64,000 nucleotides of DNA, taken from NCBI GenBank assembly GCA_963747405.1, contig CAVVFG010000010.1, positions 248,001 to 312,000 on the forward strand, in the 5' to 3' direction. The notes beneath the pieces were generated by a model. The model was not told where the DNA came from and did not search any database. It saw nothing but the letters and a program-made list of their open reading frames with translations. How positions within the stretch are numbered: the first letter of the stretch is position 1; each line of letters starts with the position of its first letter. This DNA is from Fodinibacter sp963747405 (GTDB lineage Bacteria > Actinomycetota > Actinomycetes > Actinomycetales > Dermatophilaceae). Shown here one piece after another: positions 1 to 8,561 of the stretch. The position numbers and the translations under genes are program-made.

Positions 1-279
1 AGTTCCCCGTCGACGACGAACACGCTCGGCACCAAGGGCATCGGTGAGGCCGGCACCATCGCCTCCACGCCGGCCGTGGTCAACGCGATCGTCGACGCAC
101 TGCGGCCGATGGGGGTCCACGACGTCCAGATGCCGTGCACGCCCGAGCGGGTGTGGAAGGCGATCCAGTCGGCGGGCGGTCACTCGGGTGAGGTCACCGG
201 GGAGGCGCAGCCGCACTTCGCCGACGACGCCCCCAACCAGGACCCCTCAGCCGGTTCGACGGACGGAGCAGACCAGTGA
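1..279 (+). CDS. CO dehydrogenase / xanthine dehydrogenase family large subunit, C-terminal end (partial)
   Basis: The gene enters from the left edge, so only the last 92 codons are visible. The stretch NTLGTKGIGEAGTI followed by TPERVWKAI is the typical end of the molybdopterin-binding large subunit (CoxL/XdhA type), where the conserved Gly-Glu-Ala near the C-terminus contributes to the molybdenum pocket. The tail after that is acidic and not conserved. The stop codon overlaps the GTG start of the FAD-subunit gene by 4 bases, which indicates one operon. The active-site loop that separates true CO dehydrogenase from the broader hydroxylase family lies upstream of the window, so the substrate cannot be named. 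Confidence 0.9.
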   Translation, partial: SSPSTTNTLGTKGIGEAGTIASTPAVVNAIVDALRPMGVHDVQMPCTPERVWKAIQSAGGHSGEVTGEAQPHFADDAPNQDPSAGSTDGADQ

Positions 280-1124
280 TCCCCGCGGCATTCGACTACA
301 AGGCACCGACCACCGTCGACGAGGCCCTCGCGGCGCTCGCGGCGGGTGGTGACGAGGCCAAGGTGATGGGCGGCGGCCAGTCCCTGCTGCCCATCCTGCG
401 GATGCGCCTCAACGCACCCGAGACGCTCGTCGACCTCGGTCGCATCGAGGCGCTGCGCGGCATCCGCGACGCCGGCGACCACCTCGCGATCGGGGCGATG
501 ACGCCCTACAGCGACCTGCTGGCCAGCGACCTCGTGCACGAGCACGCGGCGCTGCTCGCGAAGGCGGTCGCCGAGGTGGCCGACCCGCAGATCCGGCACC
601 GCGGCACCATCGGCGGCGCCCTCGTGCACGCCGACCCCGCCGGGGACGTCGGGGCCCCGGTGCTGGCGCTCGATGCCGAGCTGGTCATCGCGGGCGCGGG
701 CGGCGAGCGCACCGTGCCGGCATCCGAGTTCTTCCACGACCTGTTCGAGACCTCGGTCGCCGAGGGTGAGCTGCTCACCGAGGTGCGCATCCCCAAGCAC
801 ACCGGCTGGACGTCGCACTACGAGAAGTTCGTGCGGGTGTCGCACCAGTGGTCGATCATCGGGGTCGCCGTGGCGCTCAAGGCCGACGGCGGCACCATCA
901 GCGAGGCGCGCATCGGGCTGACCAACATGGGCAACACCCCGCTGCGTGCGCGTGGCGTTGAGCAGGCCCTGGTCGGCCGGTCGGCCGACGACCTCGGCGA
1001 CGCGTGTGACTCGGTCGCCGACGGCACCAGCCCGCCGAGCGACCTCAACGGTGACTCCGACTACCGTCGTCACCTCGCGCGGGTGCTCACCCGGCGCGCC
1101 GTCCTGACTGCGCTGCGAGGCTGA
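276..1124 (+). CDS. FAD-binding subunit of a molybdopterin hydroxylase (CoxM-like)
   Basis: A 282-residue protein, the normal size for the medium subunit that passes electrons from the iron-sulfur subunit to FAD. The FAD pyrophosphate-binding motif is visible near residues 33-38 (GGGQSLLP) and a second motif (RGTIGGALVHADPAGD) near residues 109-124; these are the two hallmark loops of the CoxM/CutM family. Translation starts at a GTG overlapping the previous stop by 4 bases, so it is translationally coupled to the large subunit. The small 2Fe-2S subunit is not in the window and is presumably upstream. Substrate is unknown: CO, a purine or another aromatic heterocycle are all possible. Confidence 0.93.
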   Translation: MIPAAFDYKAPTTVDEALAALAAGGDEAKVMGGGQSLLPILRMRLNAPETLVDLGRIEALRGIRDAGDHLAIGAMTPYSDLLASDLVHEHAALLAKAVAEVADPQIRHRGTIGGALVHADPAGDVGAPVLALDAELVIAGAGGERTVPASEFFHDLFETSVAEGELLTEVRIPKHTGWTSHYEKFVRVSHQWSIIGVAVALKADGGTISEARIGLTNMGNTPLRARGVEQALVGRSADDLGDACDSVADGTSPPSDLNGDSDYRRHLARVLTRRAVLTALRG

Positions 1125-1131
1125 CTCCCGC

Positions 1132-1983
1132 ATGGAGCTGACGCACGACTTCACCGTCCCGGCGGCCATCGACGACGCCTGGGCCACCTTCATGGACCTC
1201 GAGCGGGTGGGCAGCTGCTTCCCCGGGGCGACGGTCACCTCGGTGGACGAGTCCGGGTTCGCCGGCACGGTGAAGGTCAAGCTCGGCCCGATCGCCCTGC
1301 AGTACGCCGGCACCGGGCAGTTCCTCGAGCGTGACGACACGGCGCACCGGGCCGTCATCGAGGCCAAGGGCAAGGACAAGCGGGGCAACGGCACCGCCGG
1401 CGCCACGGTCACCGTGCAGCTCGCGCCCTCGGGCGAGGGCACCCGCATCGACGTCACCACCGACCTGTCGGTCACCGGCAAGCCCGCTCAGTTCGGGCGG
1501 GGCGTGATGCAGGACGTCAGCGACAAGCTGCTCCAGCAGTTCGTCGCGTGCATCGAGGCACAGTTCGCCGCTGCGGAGCCGGGTGCGGACGCCGGTGAGG
1601 AGCCCCCGCCGGATGCCGTGGCCGCGCCCGACGCGCCACCCGCCCCCGACGCTCCACCCCCTCCCGACACGGTGGCGGCGGTGTCGTCGGCAGGCGCACC
1701 CGCCCCGGACGCCGTGGCGGCGGTGTCGTCGGCAGGCGCACCCGCCGGATCCGCCGGTCAGGCGTCGACCGGCCGGCTCGCCGTGGCGCCTGCCGCCGAG
1801 AACGCGGGGGCGGCGCAGGCACCGCCCGCGGCGCGGCAGCTGCGCCCGGCGCCTACTGTCGACGACTCGATCGACCTCGGGGCGACGGTTCTGCCGGTGC
1901 TGGTGAAGAGCTATGCCCCGTACGGCGTGGCGGCCCTGGCCGGGCTGCTGCTCGGCTGGCTGATCGGCCGCCGCCGCTGCTGA
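1132..1983 (+). CDS. CoxG-like SRPBCC protein with C-terminal membrane anchor
   Basis: A 283-residue protein beginning 7 bases after the FAD subunit. Residues 1-145 form an SRPBCC (START-like) fold of the CoxG/carbon-monoxide-dehydrogenase-subunit-G type: the opening MELTHDFTVPA, the FPGATVTS motif and the later GRGVMQDVSDKLLQQF helix are characteristic. A Pro/Ala/Asp-rich linker with a 14-residue tandem duplication follows (about residues 155-235). A predicted membrane helix near residues 262-280 ends in an Arg cluster. CoxG proteins are thought to help mature or membrane-anchor the hydroxylase; the C-terminal anchor here fits a membrane-recruiting role. It seems to be the last gene of the operon. 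Confidence 0.88.
   Translation: MELTHDFTVPAAIDDAWATFMDLERVGSCFPGATVTSVDESGFAGTVKVKLGPIALQYAGTGQFLERDDTAHRAVIEAKGKDKRGNGTAGATVTVQLAPSGEGTRIDVTTDLSVTGKPAQFGRGVMQDVSDKLLQQFVACIEAQFAAAEPGADAGEEPPPDAVAAPDAPPAPDAPPPPDTVAAVSSAGAPAPDAVAAVSSAGAPAGSAGQASTGRLAVAPAAENAGAAQAPPAARQLRPAPTVDDSIDLGATVLPVLVKSYAPYGVAALAGLLLGWLIGRRRC
1672..1746 (+). repeat. In-frame tandem duplication in the linker of the CoxG-like gene
   Basis: A 33-bp block at 1672-1704 recurs exactly at 1714-1746 (period 42 bp, 14 codons), so the protein linker contains the peptide VAAVSSAGAPA twice. It is flanked by shorter Pro-Ala-Asp-rich near-repeats. The block keeps frame and probably arose by slippage. Confidence 0.9.
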
Positions 1984-1997
1984 ACCACCCCGGCTTC

Positions 1998-2057
1998 TTG
2001 CGGATTCCCCCTCCCAGCGGGCCCAGGGCCTCCACAGAAGGCGGGGAGAATCCGCAA
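1998..2057 (+). terminator. Inverted repeat downstream of the CoxG-like gene
   Basis: The arm TTGCGGATTCCCC (1998-2010) is mirrored at 2043-2057 with a two-base insertion, separated by about 32 bases. Its position 15 bases after the stop codon suits a transcription end for the hydroxylase operon, but the loop is long and there is no T tract, so this is tentative. Confidence 0.4.
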
Positions 2058-2076
2058 CACGTCGCATGGTCGCCGT

Positions 2077-2134
2077 CCCGCGATCGTGGGTGATGATCGC
2101 CGTCCAGGCGACGGTTATCACCCACGATCGCGGG
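2077..2134. repeat. Perfect 18-bp inverted repeat (extragenic palindrome)
   Basis: CCCGCGATCGTGGGTGAT (2077-2094) is exactly complementary to 2117-2134. The 22-base spacer itself carries a short CCGTC/GACGG stem, giving one long hairpin. It sits between the hydroxylase operon and the 3' end of the small minus-strand gene at 2141-2350, so it could terminate both. There is no T run, and the shape also resembles a REP-type element. Confidence 0.7.
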
Positions 2135-2140
2135 GAGGGC

Positions 2141-2350
2141 TCAGCGGTGGGCGACGCCGTCGAGGGCGTGGATCTCGTTCCCGATTCGGCGGGCGTCCGC
2201 GTCGTGACGGGTCCAGGTCCAGGTGGTGCGGGCGCCGTGCTCGCGCCGTTCCCGCCGGTTGGTGCGCTCCATGAGGTAGGCCACCGGGGCCACGAGGCCG
2301 CCGATGGCGGCGAGGGTGAGGATCGTCTCCAGGGTGCTGTGCGTGTCCAT
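2141..2350 (-). CDS. Small hypothetical membrane protein
   Basis: A 69-residue reading frame starting at ATG 2350. The N-terminal part contains one convincing membrane helix (about residues 7-25, ILTLAAIGGLVAPVAYLME), followed by a strongly charged Arg-rich tail. Codon bias is high-GC and matches the neighbours. No family is recognised. It is divergent from the AraC-type regulator at 2434, with which it shares an 83-bp control region containing a palindrome and a direct repeat, suggesting that the regulator may control it. A longer upstream extension is in frame but crosses that control region and is less likely. Confidence 0.55.
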   Translation of the reverse strand: MDTHSTLETILTLAAIGGLVAPVAYLMERTNRRERREHGARTTWTWTRHDADARRIGNEIHALDGVAHR

Positions 2351-2372
2351 GGCACGAGTTTGACGTTGCACC

Positions 2373-2426
2373 AATACCTGCCACGAGTGGCGGAAATGAC
2401 GTAGTACGTCAAATACCTGCCATACT
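2373..2426. promoter_or_regulatory. Putative operator/promoter between divergent genes
   Basis: The 83-bp gap holds two copies of AATACCTGCCA (2373-2383 and 2412-2422, centres 39 bp apart) that bracket the perfect odd palindrome TGACGTAGTACGTCA (2397-2411). CATACT at 2421-2426 lies about 8 bp before the GTG of the regulator and could be a -10 element of a nearly leaderless transcript. The arrangement looks like binding sites for a dimeric regulator such as the adjacent AraC-type protein. Confidence 0.5.
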
Positions 2427-2433
2427 GCTCGAC

Positions 2434-3387
2434 GTGTCACTCACCTCGGTCGCCGTGCTGCTGCAGGAGCCCGTGGCGCTCTTCGAGTACGGCGTGCTGG
2501 CCGAGGTCTTCGGCATCGACCGCACCGACGAGGGCGTGCCGGCCTTCGACTACCGGGTGTGTGCCGAGACGCCCGGCCCGCTCGACGCGCGGAACGGCAC
2601 CACGGTCACCGCCGCCTTCGGCCTCGACGCGGCCGCCGATGCCGACCTCGTGGCGGTGCCCGCCTCCCCGGCGGCCCGCACCCCGTCGCCGGCGGTCGTG
2701 CAGGTGCTGCGCGACGCGGTCGACCGTGGTGCCTGGGTGCTGTCGGTGTGCTCGGGCGCATTCACCCTGGGCGCGGCCGGCATCCTCGACGGGCGTGAGT
2801 GCACCACCCACTGGCAGCACGCCGCCGAGCTCGCCGCCGTCACCCCGCTCGCGCGGGTCGACCCCGACGTGCTCTACGTGCGCGACGGCACGGTCATCAC
2901 CAGTGCCGGCACCGCGGCCGGCATCGACGCTGCTCTCCACCTCGTGCGCACCGAGCTGGGCAGCGCGGTCGCCACCGCGATCGCACGACGGATGGTCGTG
3001 CCGCCGCACCGCGACGGAGGGCAGCGCCAGTTCATCGACCGCCCGGTGCCCACGACCACCGCCGAGAGCCTGGGGCCCGTGCTGGAGTGGATGCTCGACC
3101 ACCTCGACGAGGCCTTCACCGTCGACGACCTGGCCCGGCGGTCGGCGATGTCGTCGCGCACCTTCGCCCGCCGCTTCGTGGCCGAGACCGGCACCACACC
3201 GCACCACTGGGTCACCGACCAGCGGGTGCTGCGCGCCCGCCGGCTGCTCGAGGACACCGACCTGCCGGTCGAGGCCGTCGCCCGTGACGCCGGCTTCGGG
3301 TCGGCGGCGCTGCTGCGCCACCACTTCACCCGCTGCACCGGCATCACCCCCACGGCGTTCCGTAGCCAACGCCGACTGCCCGCCTGA
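2434..3387 (+). CDS. GlxA-family transcriptional regulator (DJ-1/PfpI domain plus AraC helix-turn-helix)
   Basis: A 317-residue regulator. Residues 1-170 are a DJ-1/PfpI-like domain with the Cys-containing nucleophile-elbow segment (LSVCSGAFTLGAAG) followed by TTHWQHAAELA, the usual pattern of GlxA/FtrA-type regulators. Residues about 215-315 hold two AraC-type helix-turn-helix motifs: DDLARRSAMSSRTFARRF, and the signature VARDAGFGSAALLRHHF. Such proteins usually sense a small metabolite and activate neighbouring genes. GTG 2434 is chosen because it gives the complete domain. The gene is divergent from a small membrane-protein gene. Confidence 0.92.
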   Translation: MSLTSVAVLLQEPVALFEYGVLAEVFGIDRTDEGVPAFDYRVCAETPGPLDARNGTTVTAAFGLDAAADADLVAVPASPAARTPSPAVVQVLRDAVDRGAWVLSVCSGAFTLGAAGILDGRECTTHWQHAAELAAVTPLARVDPDVLYVRDGTVITSAGTAAGIDAALHLVRTELGSAVATAIARRMVVPPHRDGGQRQFIDRPVPTTTAESLGPVLEWMLDHLDEAFTVDDLARRSAMSSRTFARRFVAETGTTPHHWVTDQRVLRARRLLEDTDLPVEAVARDAGFGSAALLRHHFTRCTGITPTAFRSQRRLPA

Positions 3388-3457
3388 CAGTGCACCTTCA
3401 CACGATCTCCACACGGTGCCCCCACGGGACCCGCCGGCGCGGTCCTACGCTCGCAGC

Positions 3458-4158
<701 letters not shown>

Positions 4159-4162
<4 letters not shown>

Positions 4163-6774
4163 ACACCGACCGCCCGCTCGACGGCGTCGCCTCGATCAAG
4201 GTCAAGCTCGGCCTGCTCGTCGCGGCCAGCGTCGTGGTCGCCGTGGTCGTCGCGGGCGTCGGCGAGGTGGCCGACGTGCCGTGGTGGATGAGCGTGCCGG
4301 TCACCGTCGCCGCGGCGCTGGCGGTGACGCAGTGGCTGGCACGTGGGATGACCTCGCCGCTGCTCGAGATGACGGCCGCGGCACGGCGGATGGCGAGCGG
4401 CGACTACGCCCAACGCGTCACGGCCACCTCGACCGACGAGGTCGGCGACCTCGGGCAGGCCTTCAACGCGATGGCGGCCGACCTCGCCAACGCCGACCAG
4501 CAGCGCCGCCAGCTCGTCGCCACCGTGTCGCACGAGCTGCGCACGCCGCTCACCGCGCAGCGTGCCCTGCTCGAGAACCTCGTCGACGGGGTGGTCCGCC
4601 CCGACGACGACGCCCTGCGCGCCGCCCTGAGCCAGAGCGAGCGGCTCAGTGCCCTCGTCGGCGACCTGCTCGACCTCTCCCGCATCGACGCCGGGGCCGC
4701 CCCCCTGGCCCTCACCGACGTGAAGGTCAGCGACCTGCTGCGTGCCGGCGTGGCCGAGGCCGAGGTCGGTGGCCGTTCCGTCGTGGTGCGCCACGAGACC
4801 GACCCGGCGGACCTCACCGTCGTCGCCGACCCCGGCCGGCTCGCCCAGCTCGTCGCCAACCTGCTCGACAACGCGGTGCGGCACAGCCCGCCGCACGGCG
4901 AGGTGCGCGTCACGGCCCGCGCCGTGGACGACCGGACCTGGCAGCTCGACGTGTGCGACGACGGGCCCGGCATCTCCGCCGACCGCGCCGAACGGGTCTT
5001 CGACCGGTTCGGCTCGGGGGCCGACTCCGGCGGCGGCACCGGGCTGGGCCTGGCCATTGCCAGCTGGGTCTGCGAGCTGCACGGCGGCACCATCACGGCG
5101 CTGCCGACCACCCCCGGAACGACCGGCGCGCACCTGCGCGCCGTGCTGCCCCGGCGCGCCCGCGCGGGTCGGCCCACCCACCTGACGGAGGACACGACCG
5201 TGCCAGCACCGGCCGCACCCACGACCCCGCTGCCGCCGACGCCGCCTCGGGCACCATCACCGCCCCCCGCGCAGCCCCGACCGGCCGGACCAGGTGGCTC
5301 TGGGGGAGCCCTTGGCGGGCTCTGGCCGGAGCAGGGCGTGCCGGTGCAGCCGCTCACCGTCCTCGCCGCCCTCGGCATCGGCGGATGGGCCGCGCTCACC
5401 TGGCCGCAGCGCAACGTCGGCCTCGCCGTCACGCTGACCCTGCTCGCCACCGGCCTGCTGATGTGGGTCGTCGCGCGCCACCGCCGCGACCCGTGGACCA
5501 TCGGCTGCGCACTGCTGGCCGGCGCGCTCGCCACCACGACGGTGCTGCGGGACGCGGGCGGGGTGGTGGCGCTGGCCGTGCTCGTCGGCGTCGTCGTGGC
5601 GGCAGCCGGTACCACCCTCGCGCGCACCCTGCTGTCGATGCCGCTCAGTGTCATGGCCTGGCCGCTGTCCGGGCTGCGCGGGCTGCCGCTGCTGGGCCGC
5701 ACCATCACCGCGACGAGCAAGGTGTCCAAGCTCTGGCCGGTGCTGCGGACCGCCGGGTTCTCCCTGGTGGCGCTCGCCCTCTTCGGCGGCCTGTTCGCGT
5801 CCGGTGACGCGCTGTTCGGCTCGTGGGCGAGGGCCCTCATCCCCGACCTGGGCTGGGACACCATCGTGGCGCGCACCTTCGTCCTGGTGCTGGTGACCGG
5901 GGTGGCCCTCACCGGTGCCTACCTCGCACTGAACCCGCCGCCGGTGGCCGACGTCGACCTGCCCGCGGGCCGCCGCACCACCCACCGCTGGGAGTGGGCC
6001 GTGCCGGTGGGCGTCGTCGTGGCGCTGTTCGCCGGCTTCCTCGCCGCCCAGGCCGCCGCCATGTGGGGCGGGCACGACTACCTGCGACGCACCACCGGGC
6101 TGACCTACGCCGAGTACGTGCACCAGGGGTTCGGGCAGCTCACCGTGGCCACCTTCCTCACCGTCGTCGTGGTCGCCCTCACCGTGCGACGCGCCTCCCG
6201 CGCCGACGCCGGCGACCGGCTGCTGCTGCGGCTGCTGCTCGGTGCGCTGTGCGTGCTCACCCTCGCCGTGGTCGCCAGCGCGCTGTACCGGATGTCGCTC
6301 TACCAGGAGGCTTTCGGCTACACGGTGCTGCGCGTCTTCGTCGACGGCTTCGAGCTCTGGCTCGGCCTTGTCGTGGTGTTCCTGCTCGTCGCCGGCATCC
6401 GGTTGTCGGGCTGGTGGGTGCCGCGCGCGGTGCTCGTCTCGGCCGCCGTGTTCGCGCTCGGCTTCGCCGCGATGAACCCCGACGCATGGGTGGCCGCGCG
6501 CAACATCGACCGCTACGACGCGGGCAGGCCGCTCGACACCGCGTACCTGTCCACGCTCAGCGCCGACGCGACGCCGACCATCGTCCACCGGCTGCCCGCC
6601 CAGACCGCCTCCTGCATCCTCAGCGGGCCGTACGCCACCGGCGGTCCCTCCGCCGGTGGCGACGACCTGCTCGCCTGGAACCTCGGCCGCGCCCGCGCCG
6701 CGGACGCCCGGGCCACCCTGCCGCCACAGCCGGCGAGCTGCAACGCCCTGGTCACTGACACCTACCGGGGCTGA
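4159..6774 (+). CDS. Sensor histidine kinase fused in frame to a DUF4153-like multi-pass membrane region
   Basis: An unbroken 871-codon frame. Residues 14-65 hold two membrane helices, 66-115 a HAMP domain, and the HisKA motif VSHELRTPLTA places the phospho-His at 125. The ATPase domain has its N box around Asn238, DDGPGIS and GGGTGLGLAI, and ends near residue 335. A Pro-rich linker (residues 345-385) leads to a second half with about nine to ten predicted membrane helices and the segment GLTYAEYVHQGFGQL, typical of DUF4153/DUF4173 proteins. Related actinobacteria commonly have kinase and DUF4153 genes as separate neighbours. A strong internal Shine-Dalgarno sequence plus GTG sits exactly at the junction (see 5187-5202), so a separate 524-residue protein may also be made. 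Confidence 0.9.
5187..5202 (+). promoter_or_regulatory. Internal ribosome-binding site at the kinase/DUF4153 junction
   Basis: GGAGG (5187-5191), eight bases, then GTG (5200-5202), in frame with the kinase. This is the spacing of an ideal start site and lies between the kinase domain and the Pro-rich linker. It would start a 524-residue DUF4153-type protein ending at 6774, independent of or in addition to the fusion. Confidence 0.65.
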
Positions 6775-6858
6775 CCGGGGTGCTCCCAGCCGGTGCGACC
6801 GACCCCGCGCCCCTGCCCTCGGCTCTGGTCCGTCTGCTCCGCTCTGGTCCGTCTCCTC

Positions 6859-6886
6859 GGGTGGCGGTGCCATGGCGTCGCCACCC
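6859..6886 (+). terminator. Hairpin downstream of the kinase fusion gene
   Basis: GGGTGGCG (6859-6866) pairs with CGCCACCC (6879-6886) across a 12-base loop, 85 bases after the stop. It is preceded by a direct repeat of GCTCTGGTCCGTCT. There is no T tract. The rest of the 254-bp gap before aroQ holds no gene that can be supported. Confidence 0.35.
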
Positions 6887-7028
6887 GCGCAGCTGACCGC
6901 CACCCGGGGGGACGGCCGCCAGCCGGCACCGACGGGGGCCAGGGGTCGCTCGTCGTGGCGGGCCCCATCGGGTGCCGACCGGAGGATCCCACCTGCGGCG
7001 ACCTGACCTGGGCGGCATACTCCCGGTC

Positions 7029-7475
7029 ATGGACGACCGCACGGTGCTGGTGCTCAACGGCCCCAACCTCAACCTGCTCGGCGAGCGCGAGCCCGAGGTC
7101 TACGGCAGTGCCACCCTCGCCGACGTCGAGGCCCTGTGCGTCGAGGCGGCCGAGCGCGCCGGTCTCACGGTCGACTTCCGGCAGACCAACTCCGAGGGCA
7201 CCCTCATCGACTGGGTGCAGGAGGGCCGCGCCGGCACCGCCGGCATCGTCATCAACGCGGCCGGCTACACGCACACCTCGGTGGCGCTGCGTGACGCGCT
7301 GTCGGCGTGCCGGGTGGCGCGGGTGGAGGTGCACATCAGCGACATCTCGGCGCGAGAGGAGTTCCGCCACCACAGCTACCTCACCGACGTGTGCGACCAC
7401 CACGTCATCGGCCACGGGGTGCGGGGCTACGTCGAGGCGGTCGAGTGGGTCGCGGGGCGCCGTGCCCGAGGCTGA
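7029..7475 (+). CDS. aroQ: 3-dehydroquinate dehydratase, type II
   Basis: A 148-residue enzyme of normal type II length. It catalyses the reversible dehydration of 3-dehydroquinate to 3-dehydroshikimate in the shikimate pathway. The opening VLVLNGPNLNLLGERE is diagnostic, with the catalytic Tyr at residue 25 (VYGSAT). The substrate-binding Asn-rich loop (INAAGYTHTS) and the catalytic His region (EVHISDISAREEFRHHSY) are intact. ATG 7029 is used; an upstream in-frame GTG would only add non-conserved residues. No other shikimate gene is adjacent, so it is not in an aro operon here. Confidence 0.96.
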   Translation: MDDRTVLVLNGPNLNLLGEREPEVYGSATLADVEALCVEAAERAGLTVDFRQTNSEGTLIDWVQEGRAGTAGIVINAAGYTHTSVALRDALSACRVARVEVHISDISAREEFRHHSYLTDVCDHHVIGHGVRGYVEAVEWVAGRRARG

Positions 7476-8490
7476 CCTCCCGGCGCGGTGGCAGAGCGGG
7501 CCGTGGCTGGCAGCCCTCGAGGCGTGGCTGGTGCCCGCCCTCGAGGCCGTCGGCGTGCGGACCACCGCGCCGGTCGTGCGTGACCGGGTGCGGTTCTGGT
7601 CGGTCGTCGCCCGGGTCGAGACGGATGCCGGGCGGGTGTGGGTCAAGGAGAACGCGCCCTCGCAGGCCTTCGAGGCGGCCCTGGTCGAGGCGCTCGAAGC
7701 GCTGGTGCCGGATGCCGTCGCCACGCCACTCGCCGTCGACCGCGACCGCGGGTGGCTGGCCACCGCTGACCTCGGCCTGCCGATGTGGCACGACGAGCGG
7801 GTGCCCCCGCTGGACGACTGGGTCGCGGTGCTGCAGTCCTGGGCGGCGGTGCAGCACCGGGTCTGCGAGCACGCCGACACCCTGCTGGCCACTGGCCTGC
7901 CCACCTTCCCCGAGCGGGAGGAGCAGGTCCTCGCCTGGGTCGAGCACCTCGTCGACGCCTCCCGCGCCCTCCCGGCCGCCGACCCCCGCCGCCTCGACGA
8001 CGCTGAGCACGCGGCCGTCGTCGACGGGCTGGCGCGGATCCACGGCGCGGCGCAGCGACTGGCCGCGAGCGGCATCCCACCGTCGTTGCAGCACAACGAC
8101 CTGCACCTGGGCAACGCGTTCCGCCGGTCGGGCGGCGCGATCGCCTTCATCGACCTCGGCGACGCCCTGTGGACCCATCCGTTCACCGCGGCCCGCATCC
8201 CGCTGTGGGTCCTGCGCAACCGCCTCGAGCTCGGCCCCGACGCGCCGGAGCTGCGGCGGGCGGTCGACGCCTACCTCGAGCCGTGGACCGACCGCTGGGA
8301 GCGCTCCACCGTGCGCACCCTGCTCGCCGACGCCGAGCGCATCTCGTGCCTGCACCGGGCCGAGTCGTGGCGCCGGCTGCAGGCCGACGTGCCGGTCACC
8401 CGGGTCGACGAGCCGTTCCTGCGCTCGGTGCCGGAGTGGCTCGTGGATGCCGCCGCGCCCGACCCGTTCGCCTCCGCGGTCGCCCACTGA
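7462..8490 (+). CDS. Aminoglycoside phosphotransferase-family (APH/choline-kinase fold) protein
   Basis: A 342-residue protein whose GTG start lies 14 bases inside the end of aroQ in another frame. The Brenner motif LQHNDLHLGNAF and the metal-binding FIDLGDALWTHP are present, so the kinase-like catalytic site looks intact. The N-lobe (RVWVKENAP, TADLG) is compatible with an ATP-binding fold. Proteins of this class in actinobacteria are rarely true resistance enzymes; they phosphorylate varied small alcohols or are uncharacterised. Substrate is unknown, and the overlap with aroQ suggests co-transcription rather than shared function. Confidence 0.85.
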   Translation: MPEADLPARWQSGPWLAALEAWLVPALEAVGVRTTAPVVRDRVRFWSVVARVETDAGRVWVKENAPSQAFEAALVEALEALVPDAVATPLAVDRDRGWLATADLGLPMWHDERVPPLDDWVAVLQSWAAVQHRVCEHADTLLATGLPTFPEREEQVLAWVEHLVDASRALPAADPRRLDDAEHAAVVDGLARIHGAAQRLAASGIPPSLQHNDLHLGNAFRRSGGAIAFIDLGDALWTHPFTAARIPLWVLRNRLELGPDAPELRRAVDAYLEPWTDRWERSTVRTLLADAERISCLHRAESWRRLQADVPVTRVDEPFLRSVPEWLVDAAAPDPFASAVAH

Positions 8491-8518
8491 CCCCGGCCGG
8501 TGACTTCCGAGTAGGTAG

Positions 8519-8534
8519 TAGGACGTCCTAGTAT
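8519..8534 (+). promoter_or_regulatory. Palindromic operator overlapping a -10-like element upstream of icmF
   Basis: TAGGACGTCCTA (8519-8530) is a perfect 12-bp palindrome, and TAGTAT (8529-8534) overlapping its right edge could serve as a -10 hexamer. It lies 28-43 bases before the icmF start. The geometry suggests repression by a dimeric regulator not encoded next to it. No good -35 is seen. Confidence 0.5.
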
Positions 8535-8561
8535 CGGCAGAACGCCACGAAAGGGAACCCA

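Noticed and set aside
2066..2404. A plus-strand frame of about 112 codons opposite the small membrane-protein gene
   Set aside because: It runs through the 18-bp palindrome and the divergent control region, has no ribosome-binding site and no recognisable composition, whereas the minus-strand frame encodes a clear membrane helix.
7462..8490. Antibiotic resistance gene (aminoglycoside phosphotransferase)
   Set aside because: The fold and motifs are those of the broad APH/choline-kinase superfamily, and there is no sign of a specific resistance subfamily or mobile context.
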